From the NCBI GenBank assembly GCA_025358925.1, contig JANYHT010000050.1, positions 1-64,000 of the forward strand: 64,000 bases of DNA, written 5' to 3'. The translations under genes and the position numbers were made by a program. This DNA comes from Gemmatimonadaceae bacterium (lineage in GTDB: Bacteria; Gemmatimonadota; Gemmatimonadetes; Gemmatimonadales; Gemmatimonadaceae). Under the pieces are notes generated by a model. It worked only from the letters and a program-made list of their open reading frames with translations. It did not search any database and was not told where the DNA came from. Of the stretch, positions 1 through 7,560 are shown piece by piece (position 1 is the stretch's first letter; the number at the start of each line of letters is the position of its first letter).

Positions 1-189
1 AACATCATCATTGGTCACCTCATTCCTGCGGGTACCGGTATGTACCGGTATCACGAAGTGGATGTGGAGTCTGATGCGCTGCCAACACCGGAGCCAATCC
101 CGGAAGCGTTGGAGCCAGTTTTTGAACCACTGATACCGGTATCGTTTGCCGAGTCGGTGCCATTCACGATGGGTGATGAGCCGTTGTAA
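1..189 (+). CDS. rpoC: RNA polymerase beta' subunit, C-terminal end (partial)
   Basis: The first 62 codons run in frame 1 to a TAA at 187-189. They begin NIIIGHLIPAGTG, matching the conserved segment near the C-terminus of bacterial beta' (E. coli NVIVGRLIPAGTG). A Pro/Glu-rich acidic tail follows, as is common at the end of beta'. The protein is the catalytic largest subunit of RNA polymerase; only its end is visible. The place just upstream of rpsL-rpsG and fusA-tuf agrees with the usual rpoB-rpoC-rpsL-rpsG-fusA-tuf order, although about 5 kb separates it from rpsL here. The sequence ATACCGGTAT recurs three times (33-51 and 133-142), part of it in a perfect 12-bp palindrome at 132-143; this may be chance. 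Confidence 0.88.
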   Translation, partial: NIIIGHLIPAGTGMYRYHEVDVESDALPTPEPIPEALEPVFEPLIPVSFAESVPFTMGDEPL

Positions 190-215
190 GCTGATTTGTA
201 GCGACGTAACGAGCG

Positions 216-239
216 GGGCGGTGCCGAAAGGTGCCGCCC
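216..239 (+). other. GC-rich stem-loop after rpoC
   Basis: The sequence GGGCGGTGCC, loop GAAA, GGTGCCGCCC can form a 10-bp stem (two G.U pairs) closed by a GNRA-type tetraloop, 26 bases after the rpoC stop. No T-run follows, so it is not a classical terminator. It may stabilise the 3' end of the rpoC mRNA or slow polymerase ahead of the terminator at 363-412. A 24-codon ATG frame (259-333) lies between the two; it has no good ribosome site and is not called. Confidence 0.4.
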
Positions 240-362
240 TGTTCGCTGTATGGGGCAAATGAACAAACGATTGATTGAGGGGCTGACGCTTGTCGCTGAA
301 CGGTGTGGTGTTCCCTATCACACTGAAATGTAAGTCACCAAAGCTCAGGAACATTCCATAGA

Positions 363-412
363 AAGCGGATTATGACAAGCTACTTAGTCGTCATAATTCC
401 GCTTCATTTTTT
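363..412 (+). terminator. Intrinsic terminator of the rpoC transcript
   Basis: AAGCGGATTATGAC (363-376) pairs with GTCATAATTCCGCTT (390-404), with a single bulged base and a 13-nt loop. A T-run follows at 407-412. This is a standard intrinsic terminator shape. It ends rpoC transcription before the lipoprotein gene and rules out the ATG at 372, which lies inside the stem, as that gene's start. Confidence 0.85.
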
Positions 413-425
413 CAGGGCGCACACA

Positions 426-1907
426 ATGAACGTCAGAATTATCTTACTTGAGTCGTTGGTCGCGACGTTTCTAGTTGGGTGTAAATCCGCCGAACTTTTT
501 CACGTTGACGCTGAATCACCGAAGCAACGAGTGCAAGAAGCCAATTGGAATGCGCAGAACGCGGTAGCGAATGCTGGATGCGCTCTAGGCCTCCCAGACG
601 GAGCCGGAGGATCGCGCGTAGTGATGGTTGAGCGGAACCGGCTTCCGTTTCAACTTCCAGTCGCGTCTCCATCAAAGCACACCGGCGTGATGCGGATGAA
701 GGTCGCTCGTATTTTAATCCCGTTGAGTGCTCCTCGTGCACCGGCGCTGCTGGCGTGTCTTGTGTCCGCGAGTGGTCAAGACGCTTCCGTGCTGGCCAGC
801 TTTGTCCGGAAAACGACGATAGATGATTGGGACAAACTCGCCTACAAAGCGGCCAGTGAAGGAACGGCGAGACCCTTAGATCTTGATCGCGCAGTCGCTG
901 AAGTCCTGCTCGATTCCACTCTGAAGTCGAAATTCACAAAGACATCGCCGGCGGTCTTGGCTTTTCTGTGGGGCGGTGATCCGCAGCAGCTTCCCAAGAT
1001 GACCGTAACGGCTAGTGGTAACGTTGTGGTATTCGATATGAATTCTGTCAGGCGTTTCTTCGGAAGCATCGGTGAACCGCAGGTCCTCACATGGGATATG
1101 CAGGTCGCGCAGCAGCAGTGGAGTCAGGATTGCAACGAATGGAATTCGCAGATGGACGCATGGGATGTCACAAAGGGTGTAGTGGCAGCGGGAGCGGACG
1201 AAGAAGCGAATGAGCTCGAGGCTCTTGCTGACGCAATTCAATCGGGCTTGGGTTCAAGTTCTTTGGAGTCGGTAGACGCCAGTTGCAAACCGACGAACGG
1301 CAAGAAGATGTGCATCGACTTCTTCATCATGAACTGCGCCATTATAATATTTGAGGGCGACTGCCGATCATTCGATAGCAATGCAGAGTACGAATCTTCG
1401 CGCGTCCAATTCTACATCAATCCGAACACGATGGGCTGGGAGGTTAAGTATAACTGCTCTTCAGTAGTCGTACCCAACCCTATGACAGGCGGCAACTGGG
1501 TGATGCACACATTCTGTGACTCAGCCCAAGTGTTCAATCCTAGTGAAGACGTCAAAATCACACAACCGGACGCAAATGGCTGGCGGTCCGCAGAATTGAT
1601 ATTTCGAAACAACGTCTGTTCTCGCAGAATGATCAATCTGTGTTTGCCGATTACAGCAAAGGTCACGTTTCGACCGAATACGGCGGCCCCTGGCGGTTAC
1701 GAGCTGACGTTTGATCGCAGTGGATTTCCATCTATGGGAGTGTATACGCGGAACGCGGCGGATACTGGTTGGGACACCGTACAAGAGGACGCGCAAAAAA
1801 CTCGCAACGGAGTGAGTGCCATTCGAGCGTTAGCGGGACAGATTCGATCAAAGGGCTACAACTATCCTCCGCCGGGTGTGCAACCTCCCGGCTGCTACAG
1901 GAGCTGA
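426..1907 (+). CDS. Predicted lipoprotein of unknown function
   Basis: This 493-residue protein starts at the ATG at 426. The frame opens further upstream at 372, but that lies inside the terminator stem. The new N-terminus gives a short charged start, a hydrophobic stretch and a lipobox LVGC with Cys19, so the product is probably lipid-anchored and exported. The mature part has many cysteines, mostly between residues 280 and 420 (for example pairs around CKPTNGKKMC and NCAIIIFEGDC), which suggests disulfide bonds. No family is recognised. The stop at 1905-1907 sits just before the next gene, whose ribosome site (CAGGAG) overlaps the end of this one, so the two are likely co-transcribed. The region is visibly less GC-rich than its surroundings, which may point to transfer. 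Confidence 0.7.
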   Translation: MNVRIILLESLVATFLVGCKSAELFHVDAESPKQRVQEANWNAQNAVANAGCALGLPDGAGGSRVVMVERNRLPFQLPVASPSKHTGVMRMKVARILIPLSAPRAPALLACLVSASGQDASVLASFVRKTTIDDWDKLAYKAASEGTARPLDLDRAVAEVLLDSTLKSKFTKTSPAVLAFLWGGDPQQLPKMTVTASGNVVVFDMNSVRRFFGSIGEPQVLTWDMQVAQQQWSQDCNEWNSQMDAWDVTKGVVAAGADEEANELEALADAIQSGLGSSSLESVDASCKPTNGKKMCIDFFIMNCAIIIFEGDCRSFDSNAEYESSRVQFYINPNTMGWEVKYNCSSVVVPNPMTGGNWVMHTFCDSAQVFNPSEDVKITQPDANGWRSAELIFRNNVCSRRMINLCLPITAKVTFRPNTAAPGGYELTFDRSGFPSMGVYTRNAADTGWDTVQEDAQKTRNGVSAIRALAGQIRSKGYNYPPPGVQPPGCYRS

Positions 1908-1909
1908 AT

Positions 1910-2458
1910 ATGCTTTCGTCTTTCATTCTCAAGCTGGGCATCGTAAGTCTCCATTTCGCTACTTTTGCAACGCCCACATCGTTCGCATTCGCGTCGACCT
2001 ACGCGCAGCCGTGCCCGGTGGCAAAGGCAAAGCAATCTGATTGGGTGCGTCACGAAAGTGCAGAATTTGGGGTCGCGATATCTGGGCCTTCGTTTTTTGA
2101 ACAAGTCGACTGGGCCAGCCGTTCAGACCCAACCTCTCCTTTGTTTTCGTTGTGGAAAAATGCCGCCACGACAGTGGAAATTGTGAGTCCAACGGATCGA
2201 AGAGCCGTGAACAGTGGACTCGTCAAAGGAGCCTCGTGCGTTTTAAAGTCGGCAGCAGGTCTTTTCCGCCTAAAGCTGTGGCGCAGCATCGGAGTTCAAT
2301 ACAATGGACGCGACACCACGTACTTTAATGCGGGCGGGGAAGTCAGGTTACCTGGGCGGCCTCCGATGTTCCTGATAGTGAGCGCGCACGACAGCGTGAG
2401 CCTACTAACGAATTTGCAGATGCTCCAAACATTAAAGCTGCTTAAGCCAAATTCTTGA
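1910..2458 (+). CDS. Exported protein of unknown function, copy 1 of a tandem pair
   Basis: The protein has 182 residues from the ATG at 1910, preceded by CAGGAGCTGA. The N-terminus (about residues 1-33) is hydrophobic and ends in an Ala-rich stretch before AQPCPVAKAK, which fits a cleaved signal peptide. The mature part has two cysteines and ends LQTLKLLKPNS. It is a close paralogue of the next gene: the stretch WVRHESAEFGVAISGP and long parts of the C-terminal half are almost the same in both. No known family is recognised. The start lies two bases after the stop of the lipoprotein gene, so both are probably read from one mRNA. Confidence 0.72.
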   Translation: MLSSFILKLGIVSLHFATFATPTSFAFASTYAQPCPVAKAKQSDWVRHESAEFGVAISGPSFFEQVDWASRSDPTSPLFSLWKNAATTVEIVSPTDRRAVNSGLVKGASCVLKSAAGLFRLKLWRSIGVQYNGRDTTYFNAGGEVRLPGRPPMFLIVSAHDSVSLLTNLQMLQTLKLLKPNS

Positions 2459-2587
2459 CCGTCGCACACGGCGCCGCCGGCAGGATTGCGCTTTGTTGCA
2501 CCCGTCGACCATGCTATCTGGACGTTTTCATGGCTATACAGAGACAAGAAAAGGAAAAATCTTCAGGCCACGGCCAGACGGTTGAAA

Positions 2588-3142
2588 GTGCGTTCCGCGT
2601 CCATTCTTAAACTCAAACTGAGTGCGGTTCGTCTCCATCTCGCCGCTCTGACAGCGCTGACAGTGCTCGCCTTCGCCACGACCGATGCGCAATCGTGCCC
2701 CGTGGCCACGGCACGGCAAACTGACTGGGTGCGTCACGAAAGTGCAGAATTTGGGGTCGCGATATCTGGGCCTCCGTCTTTTGAACAAGTCGACTGGGCC
2801 AGTCGCTCAGATTCGTCGTCTCCCTTATTTTCGCTGTGGCAAGATGCTGTCACAACGGTGGACTTTGTGGGTCCGACGGATCGGAGGGCCGTGAACATTA
2901 TCGCCGTCACGGGTTCTTCGTGCCTGATGAAAACCGCGGCAGGTAGCTTCCGGCTGAAAATGTATCGGCACATCGGACGTCAATACAACGGACGCCACAC
3001 TACGTACTTCGACGCGGGCGGGGAGATCAAGCTGCCTGGGCGTCGTCCAATGTTCGTGAAATTGACGGCGCATGACAGCGTGACCCTGCTAGGAAATCTG
3101 CAGATGCTCCAAACACTCAAGTTGCTTAAGCCAAATCCTTGA
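2588..3142 (+). CDS. Exported protein of unknown function, copy 2 of a tandem pair
   Basis: This is the paralogue of the gene at 1910. The frame is open from an ATG at 2486, but alignment places the GTG at 2588 opposite the first copy's ATG (shared pattern S..ILKL...LHLA). That gives a 184-residue protein with a signal peptide ending near TTDAQS. The mature parts are nearly colinear, with shared WVRHESAEFGVAISGP, VDWASRSD, YNGR.TTYF.AGGE and LQMLQTLKLLKPN. DNA identity is essentially complete around 2042-2090 and 2727-2775, so the duplication is recent or kept alike by conversion. Function is unknown. The 75 bases between this stop and the convergent kinase gene hold no clear terminator. Confidence 0.68.
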   Translation: MRSASILKLKLSAVRLHLAALTALTVLAFATTDAQSCPVATARQTDWVRHESAEFGVAISGPPSFEQVDWASRSDSSSPLFSLWQDAVTTVDFVGPTDRRAVNIIAVTGSSCLMKTAAGSFRLKMYRHIGRQYNGRHTTYFDAGGEIKLPGRRPMFVKLTAHDSVTLLGNLQMLQTLKLLKPNP

Positions 3143-3217
3143 AGACAGAAATTAGCTACACCCTTGCTGCCCGGTAATCAAGAAGTAACACGCGTACTTA
3201 CCGATGCGTGGTCCGAA

Positions 3218-5197
3218 TCATTTGCGTTGTTCAAACTCCGATGGGAATGGTGGACGTCCGCGCGTCGGTTGTCCGCGCATCGACATCGCCTTCGCCGAGT
3301 CGAGCCACATGTTCACGTGCACGACCGAAGGATCGAAGGCGCGTTTGGGGTCGGTAGTTGGCGCGATCGATTCGGCGACGCGCGAAAATCGTCCGCCTCG
3401 CACATCGGTGAAGATCGTCAAGAGCACCAGCGAGTCGCCGCGCGCGCTGACGATTCCGCTCACGACATAGTCGGCGCGCAGTCCCCAGCCCAACGACATG
3501 CGATCGTCTGTGCTGTTCGCGGCGCGCATCGTCGTTTCATTGTCGACCACATCGTAGCGAGCCGATGACAACTTCTCGCGCAGATAGCGCGCAACTTCAC
3601 GGCCAACGCTGCTGTAGTCACGTCGACCCGTGGCGTTGGAGAAATTCGAAACCGCGACGCGAATACGGCCGTCGCTTGGTGGTGCAATGAGTGGCATCAC
3701 TGTGGTGGCAACGCGTGCGCCGTCGAAGCGCGCTATACCGCGTGGTAACCGCGCCATCGCGGAGTCCATCTGCAAATACGCACGCGCCATAGAGTCGGCA
3801 AAGACTTTACGAACTTCGGCGTATAACGCCGCGGCATCGAAGGCGACGGATGGCGCATTGGTGGGTGTGCCGATCACGGCTGGCGCTGTCGGCGGCGACG
3901 GTGCTTTCGGCTCTCCGGCCGTGCGTTTTTTATACGCCGCGATAATGGCCAACGTTTCGGCCTTTGTGATCACAACGGGCACTGTTGTCGCGCGACTGTC
4001 GTCGATGGAAATCGCGTCTCGTGCTGCGACCGCGTCGGTGTCGAGTGAGGCGCTGGTGGCACTCGGTGAAATCGAGACGCCGAGTGTACTTGCTCCTCCG
4101 CGACTCGCATCGCGTGCGCGAAGTGTTGCCGGATCGGACTTGCTTGCACTCGTTGCATCACGTCGCGTCGACCCGACTCGTTGCGCAACCGCAAATGATA
4201 CAGCAAGCACGATCACCGCAGCCACCACGAGCGTTGTCCAACGTTTCGCGCGCGATGGTGAAGCCGCCGACACTGATGCGCCGCTCGACATGGGCGGTAA
4301 GGCATCGAGCTCGGCAAGCAATGCGTGTGCGGTGGCGGGGCGCTTGCTCGCGTCCTTTTCCAGACAGTGCATGATGATGGCAGACAACGCCACCGGAATG
4401 TTGGACAGCGCTTGGTGCGGTGCGTCGGGCGTCTGCGTGAGTTGCGCCGCGAGTGTTTGCTGCGGTGATTGTCCAGAAAATGGCGATTTTCCCGTCAGCA
4501 ATTCGTACGCGAGAAGTCCTACGGCATAGATATCAACGCGATGATCTGCGGCAGGGTCGGCCGCAAGCTGTTCTGGCGCCATGTACGCGGGGGTGCCGAT
4601 TGCCATGCCGGTGGTCGTGCCACCCATCAACGGACTCGCGACGCTGAGTGCTTTGGCGACACCGAAGTCGGTCACGAGCGCGTGCAACCCGGACGTCAGA
4701 ATATTGTCGGGTTTGATGTCGCGATGTACGATGCCGCGCGCGTGCGCATAAGCGAGCGCGTCGACAACATCATGCAGAATGCGCACGACGTCGCGCACCG
4801 ACAGGCGCTGGTGTTGCGCCAAGGCGCCGCGTAGCGACTCACCTTCGATGTAGGGCATCGAGAACCACAACAGTCCGTCGCTGTCTCCTGCGGCCAACAC
4901 TGGCACGATGTGCGGATGCTGTAACTGTGCCGCGAGTTGGATTTCGCGACGAAAGCGCTCGATATTCACGCTGGCGGCGAGTTCCGGCGGCAACACCTTG
5001 ATCACCACGCGTCGCTGCAATGCGCGCTCGGTCGCGACAAAGACGCGCGACATGCCGGCGCCGCCGAGCTCCCGGTCAATGAGGAAGTCGGCGTCGAGGG
5101 CGCGCTGGAGACGGGTTTGGAATTCGGTCACGGCATGGTTTGGGTGATGCCAAGATAGGGTGCCGACGAGTTTGCTGACAGGAACGGCCGCAATCAT
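3218..5197 (-). CDS. Membrane Ser/Thr protein kinase with periplasmic C-terminal domain
   Basis: A Hanks-type kinase of 659 residues. The kinase domain is at about residues 36-300, with glycine loop ELGGAGMS, ATP-binding Lys67 (VVIKVL), catalytic HRDIKPDN with Asp160, DFG Asp177 and APE at YMAPEQ. It therefore looks active. One membrane span follows at about 320-338. A low-complexity Ala/Ser/Thr linker leads to a C-terminal domain of about 130 residues (from IRVAVSNFSNATG) resembling the N-terminal fold of TolB/CsgG-like proteins often fused to kinases in this phylum. The start is supported by GGAG six bases upstream. The gene diverges from rpsL across 296 bp. The likely role is sensing an envelope signal and phosphorylating cytoplasmic targets; the substrate is unknown. 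Confidence 0.88.
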   Translation of the reverse strand: MIAAVPVSKLVGTLSWHHPNHAVTEFQTRLQRALDADFLIDRELGGAGMSRVFVATERALQRRVVIKVLPPELAASVNIERFRREIQLAAQLQHPHIVPVLAAGDSDGLLWFSMPYIEGESLRGALAQHQRLSVRDVVRILHDVVDALAYAHARGIVHRDIKPDNILTSGLHALVTDFGVAKALSVASPLMGGTTTGMAIGTPAYMAPEQLAADPAADHRVDIYAVGLLAYELLTGKSPFSGQSPQQTLAAQLTQTPDAPHQALSNIPVALSAIIMHCLEKDASKRPATAHALLAELDALPPMSSGASVSAASPSRAKRWTTLVVAAVIVLAVSFAVAQRVGSTRRDATSASKSDPATLRARDASRGGASTLGVSISPSATSASLDTDAVAARDAISIDDSRATTVPVVITKAETLAIIAAYKKRTAGEPKAPSPPTAPAVIGTPTNAPSVAFDAAALYAEVRKVFADSMARAYLQMDSAMARLPRGIARFDGARVATTVMPLIAPPSDGRIRVAVSNFSNATGRRDYSSVGREVARYLREKLSSARYDVVDNETTMRAANSTDDRMSLGWGLRADYVVSGIVSARGDSLVLLTIFTDVRGGRFSRVAESIAPTTDPKRAFDPSVVHVNMWLDSAKAMSMRGQPTRGRPPFPSEFEQRK

Positions 5198-5493
5198 TCG
5201 GGGCTCCCATATTTCTACGTTGGAATCGTGCAGTTGTTCAGAGAAGGGTGTGTGCGTGCTGCTTATGGCAATGAGACACGCCGATCGAGTATTCCGATGC
5301 TTACCTAGTGCCTATTCCCTATTCGTCAGTGCCTGACTAAGCTTAGGATTCTGTTCCGTGCCGCGATTGGCAGTGCCCGTCGTCCGCTGCGAGCAACTTC
5401 GCAGAGAGCGGGCGTTTTGGTGTCTCCTGTCTGTGGGGATTCATCGCCACCGCGATTCACGTAGATGTCGGTTTCCGAACACCCTACAGGCGA
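5198..5493. promoter_or_regulatory. Divergent promoter region, kinase / rpsL, with a leader hairpin
   Basis: These 296 bases separate two divergent genes and must hold both promoters. A possible rpsL promoter is TTCGTC (5326) and TAGGAT (about 5348) with a 16-base spacer; the match is modest. Further on, CTGCGA (5387-5392) pairs with TCGCAG (5399-5404), and the outer GCCCG (5375-5379) pairs with CGGGC (5409-5413), followed by GTTTTGG. This leader hairpin could be an attenuator or a binding site for S7 or S12, which regulate str operons in other bacteria. No protein gene is seen here. Confidence 0.4.
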
Positions 5494-5922
5494 ATGCCAA
5501 CGATCAATCAGCTGGTCCGTCGCGCCCGAAAGGACGTGGTGGAGAAGTCCAAAGCTCCCGCGCTTAAAAGCAACCCGTTTAAACGTGGCGTGTGCACCCG
5601 CGTTTACACCACAACGCCCAAGAAGCCCAACTCTGCGCTTCGTAAAGTGGCGCGTGTTCGCCTCACCAATCAGCTCGAAGTCACCGCGTACATCCCCGGT
5701 GAAGGGCACAACCTGCAAGAACACTCGATCGTGCTGGTGCGCGGTGGACGTGTGAAGGACTTGCCGGGCGTGCGGTATCATATCGTTCGCGGTACGCTTG
5801 ACGCCTCTGGCGTGAACGGCCGTAATCAGAGCCGTTCGAAGTACGGCACCAAGCGCCCCAAGAAGGGCGCAGCGGCTGGTGCTAAAGGCGCCGCCGCCGC
5901 AAAGGGAGGTAAGAAGAAATGA
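5494..5922 (+). CDS. rpsL: 30S ribosomal protein S12
   Basis: S12 of 142 residues (124 in E. coli). It starts [14 protein letters not shown] and has the decoding-centre loop [12 protein letters not shown] and the second loop [13 protein letters not shown]. Both lysines whose change gives streptomycin resistance are unchanged. The protein helps select the correct tRNA in the 30S A site. It carries an extra tail of about 20 residues rich in Ala, Lys and Gly after KYGTKRPKK. The stop overlaps the rpsG start (ATGA). The weak ribosome site is ACAGGCG. Normally fusA follows rpsG, but in this genome a 13-kb block comes next. Confidence 0.98.
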   Translation: MPTINQLVRRARKDVVEKSKAPALKSNPFKRGVCTRVYTTTPKKPNSALRKVARVRLTNQLEVTAYIPGEGHNLQEHSIVLVRGGRVKDLPGVRYHIVRGTLDASGVNGRNQSRSKYGTKRPKKGAAAGAKGAAAAKGGKKK

Positions 5923-6389
5923 GCCGCCGCAAGAGCGCCGTAAAGCGCACCGTGTTGCCTGATGCGCGTTACGATAGCCAAACCGTCTCCAAGTTCATCA
6001 ACTCGTTGATGATCCAAGGCAAGAAGTCCACCGCTGAAGGTATTTTCTATGGCGCGATGGACATTGTCGAAGCGAAGACCAGCCAGCCTGGCGTGGGTGT
6101 GTTCAAGCAGGCCTTGAACAACCTCAAACCTGTCGTGGAAGTGAAGAGCCGCCGGGTTGGTGGCGCCACGTATCAAGTTCCCGTCGAAGTGCGTCAAGAT
6201 CGTCGCACGGCGTTGGCTATGCGGTGGTTGATCGGGTATTCGCGTGATCGCAACGAGAAGAGCATGAAAGAAAAGCTGGCCAACGAAGTGCTCGCGGCGA
6301 GCCGCGGCGAAGGCAATGCGATCAAGAAGAAAGAAGACACGCATCGCATGGCCGAAGCCAACAAGGCGTTCGCGCATTACCGCTGGTAG
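5919..6389 (+). CDS. rpsG: 30S ribosomal protein S7
   Basis: S7 of 156 residues, the usual length. It begins [20 protein letters not shown] and has the typical core with [20 protein letters not shown]. It is a primary 16S rRNA-binding protein that organises the 30S head and, in some bacteria, represses its own operon. The ATG overlaps the rpsL stop by four bases and follows the strong site GGGAGGT, so the two are translationally coupled. A large hairpin (6408-6444) closes the transcript 18 bases after the stop. Confidence 0.98.
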   Translation: MSRRKSAVKRTVLPDARYDSQTVSKFINSLMIQGKKSTAEGIFYGAMDIVEAKTSQPGVGVFKQALNNLKPVVEVKSRRVGGATYQVPVEVRQDRRTALAMRWLIGYSRDRNEKSMKEKLANEVLAASRGEGNAIKKKEDTHRMAEANKAFAHYRW

Positions 6390-6407
6390 TGTTGCCACGT
6401 TTCAAAA

Positions 6408-6444
6408 AAGGGCCCCGGATCTCCTCACGAGATCCGGGGCCCTT
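6408..6444. terminator. Perfect 16-bp hairpin between convergent rpsG and PEP-CTERM gene
   Basis: AAGGGCCCCGGATCTC (6408-6423) and GAGATCCGGGGCCCTT (6429-6444) are perfect inverted repeats around the loop CTCAC. On the minus strand the stem is followed by a T-run (complement of AAAAAA at 6404-6409), so it works best for the PEP-CTERM gene. On the plus strand it is followed by CTCATCTC, giving weaker but likely termination of rpsL-rpsG. It acts as a two-way barrier. Confidence 0.9.
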
Positions 6445-6471
6445 CTCATCTCAAGCGCATGCTGGAATTAT

Positions 6472-7314
6472 TTAGCGTTTGCGACGGCGGCGCACGACAG
6501 CTGCCGTAACACCAAGTCCCAACGCAACAAGTGCGAGCGACGCTGGCTCTGGCACGGTAGCGAAATCCAGCGCAATGACCGCGTCGTTAAAGTCGCCGTC
6601 GCTCACCCAACGATTGTCTTCAAATCCCAACACGGCATTCGCGCCGGTGCCGTCAAAGTATCCGCGACCAGGATTGTAAACCGACGTCCAGAACGCGGGT
6701 GAAGCCGCGCGTAAACCGCCCGAGAGCGCATCACTGACCGGCGCGGTACCACCCAAAAACAAGTTGGCAAAGCCTAGCTGTGGAGGATCGCCGACAATGC
6801 CATCATATCGTCCGACCGCATTGCGGCCTAACCCGTATCCGGAATAGAACCAATCCGTTTGATGCGTACCGTTGAAATTATCCGTGTTGACGCGCAGTCC
6901 GAACACCAATTCCTGCGACGCGGAGTACACGCCAGGCAGCGCGATCCACGGAGCTGGCGAATCAATAATACTCGAGCCGGCACCTTCTCCCTTGCCGCCA
7001 ATCAGCGTGTAGTCTGCCGCGTTTGCGAGTGGGTTTGCCACGTTGAACCCGCTATTGAAAAAGCCTTGGAAAAAGAAGAAATCACTCTTGAAATACGCAA
7101 TTCCACCAAGGTACCGAGCTGCGGCAACGACGGGCGTTGCTCCGCTGCCAACGCCGACGGCTTGCCCCGTGACGGTGGTCGACGCCACCGTGGACGGGAT
7201 AAAGCACTGCCCGGCAGTCGCCTGAGCGGGAGTACACGTCTGCGCGGAAACAACGGTCGGCGCGGATAGCGCCGCAGCGAATGCGCAGAAGAACAGGCGG
7301 GTGTGTCGTGGCAT
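6472..7314 (-). CDS. PEP-CTERM sorting-signal exported protein
   Basis: A 280-residue protein with a signal peptide (about residues 1-24, ending VVSAQ) and a C-terminal PEP-CTERM tripartite signal: VPEPASLALVALGLG, hydrophobic span, then RRRRKR. Such proteins are cut and transferred by an exosortase and are usually tied to extracellular polysaccharide production. The middle part is rich in Gly, Asn, Ser and aromatic residues, and has DNRWVSDGDFNDAV near the end, reminiscent of DUF4114-like regions; no catalytic motif is seen. No exosortase gene lies in this window. A sigma-54 type promoter (7393-7409) precedes it. It shares the block between rpsG and fusA with glycosyltransferases. Confidence 0.88.
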   Translation of the reverse strand: MPRHTRLFFCAFAAALSAPTVVSAQTCTPAQATAGQCFIPSTVASTTVTGQAVGVGSGATPVVAAARYLGGIAYFKSDFFFFQGFFNSGFNVANPLANAADYTLIGGKGEGAGSSIIDSPAPWIALPGVYSASQELVFGLRVNTDNFNGTHQTDWFYSGYGLGRNAVGRYDGIVGDPPQLGFANLFLGGTAPVSDALSGGLRAASPAFWTSVYNPGRGYFDGTGANAVLGFEDNRWVSDGDFNDAVIALDFATVPEPASLALVALGLGVTAAVVRRRRKR

Positions 7315-7392
7315 AGAGGGATAGTTTAAACCGACGTTTCGTGTGACGCTTTACCAACTATGACCTACGTCACCAAATCTCTAAAAGATTGC

Positions 7393-7409
7393 TGCAAGTG
7401 TCCTGCCGA
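7393..7409 (-). promoter_or_regulatory. Predicted sigma-54 (RpoN) promoter of the PEP-CTERM gene
   Basis: Read on the minus strand the sequence is TCGGCAGGACACTTGCA. It keeps the GG/GC pair with exact 10-base spacing and matches 11 of 13 positions of the consensus YTGGCACG-N4-TTGCW. Transcription would start near 7382, giving a leader of about 68 bases. An imperfect inverted repeat further upstream (TCGTCTAAGT at 7431-7440, ACTAGACGA at 7448-7456) could bind the activator this sigma factor needs. PEP-CTERM genes are known to be RpoN-controlled through PrsK/PrsR in some proteobacteria. Confidence 0.7.
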
Positions 7410-7560
7410 ACTCTACCTTATTGAGAGAACTCGTCTAAGTCGTTGCCACTAGACGAAATACGCTATAAGTAGCGTCGTCCTATTCGAGAAAAAATGAAGA
7501 GTTCCTTCAAATTCTTAGCGCGTATGCGGCTGTGTGTAGCACTGACGCAACATGGTTCGC

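Noticed and set aside
33-143. ATACCGGTAT repeats at the end of rpoC as a binding site
   Set aside because: They lie in coding sequence and can be explained by Gly-Thr-Gly and Ile-Pro-Val codons.
259-333. 24-codon ATG frame between rpoC and its terminator
   Set aside because: No ribosome site, no recognisable content, and too short to judge.
372-425. Upstream ATG as start of the first lipoprotein
   Set aside because: It lies inside the stem of the rpoC terminator; the ATG at 426 gives a proper lipobox.
7361-7373. TGACCTACGTCAC, similar to TGATCTACGTCAC at 18791-18803, as a shared regulatory box
   Set aside because: Close relatives of this string also occur inside genes (for example near 11530), so the match may be chance.
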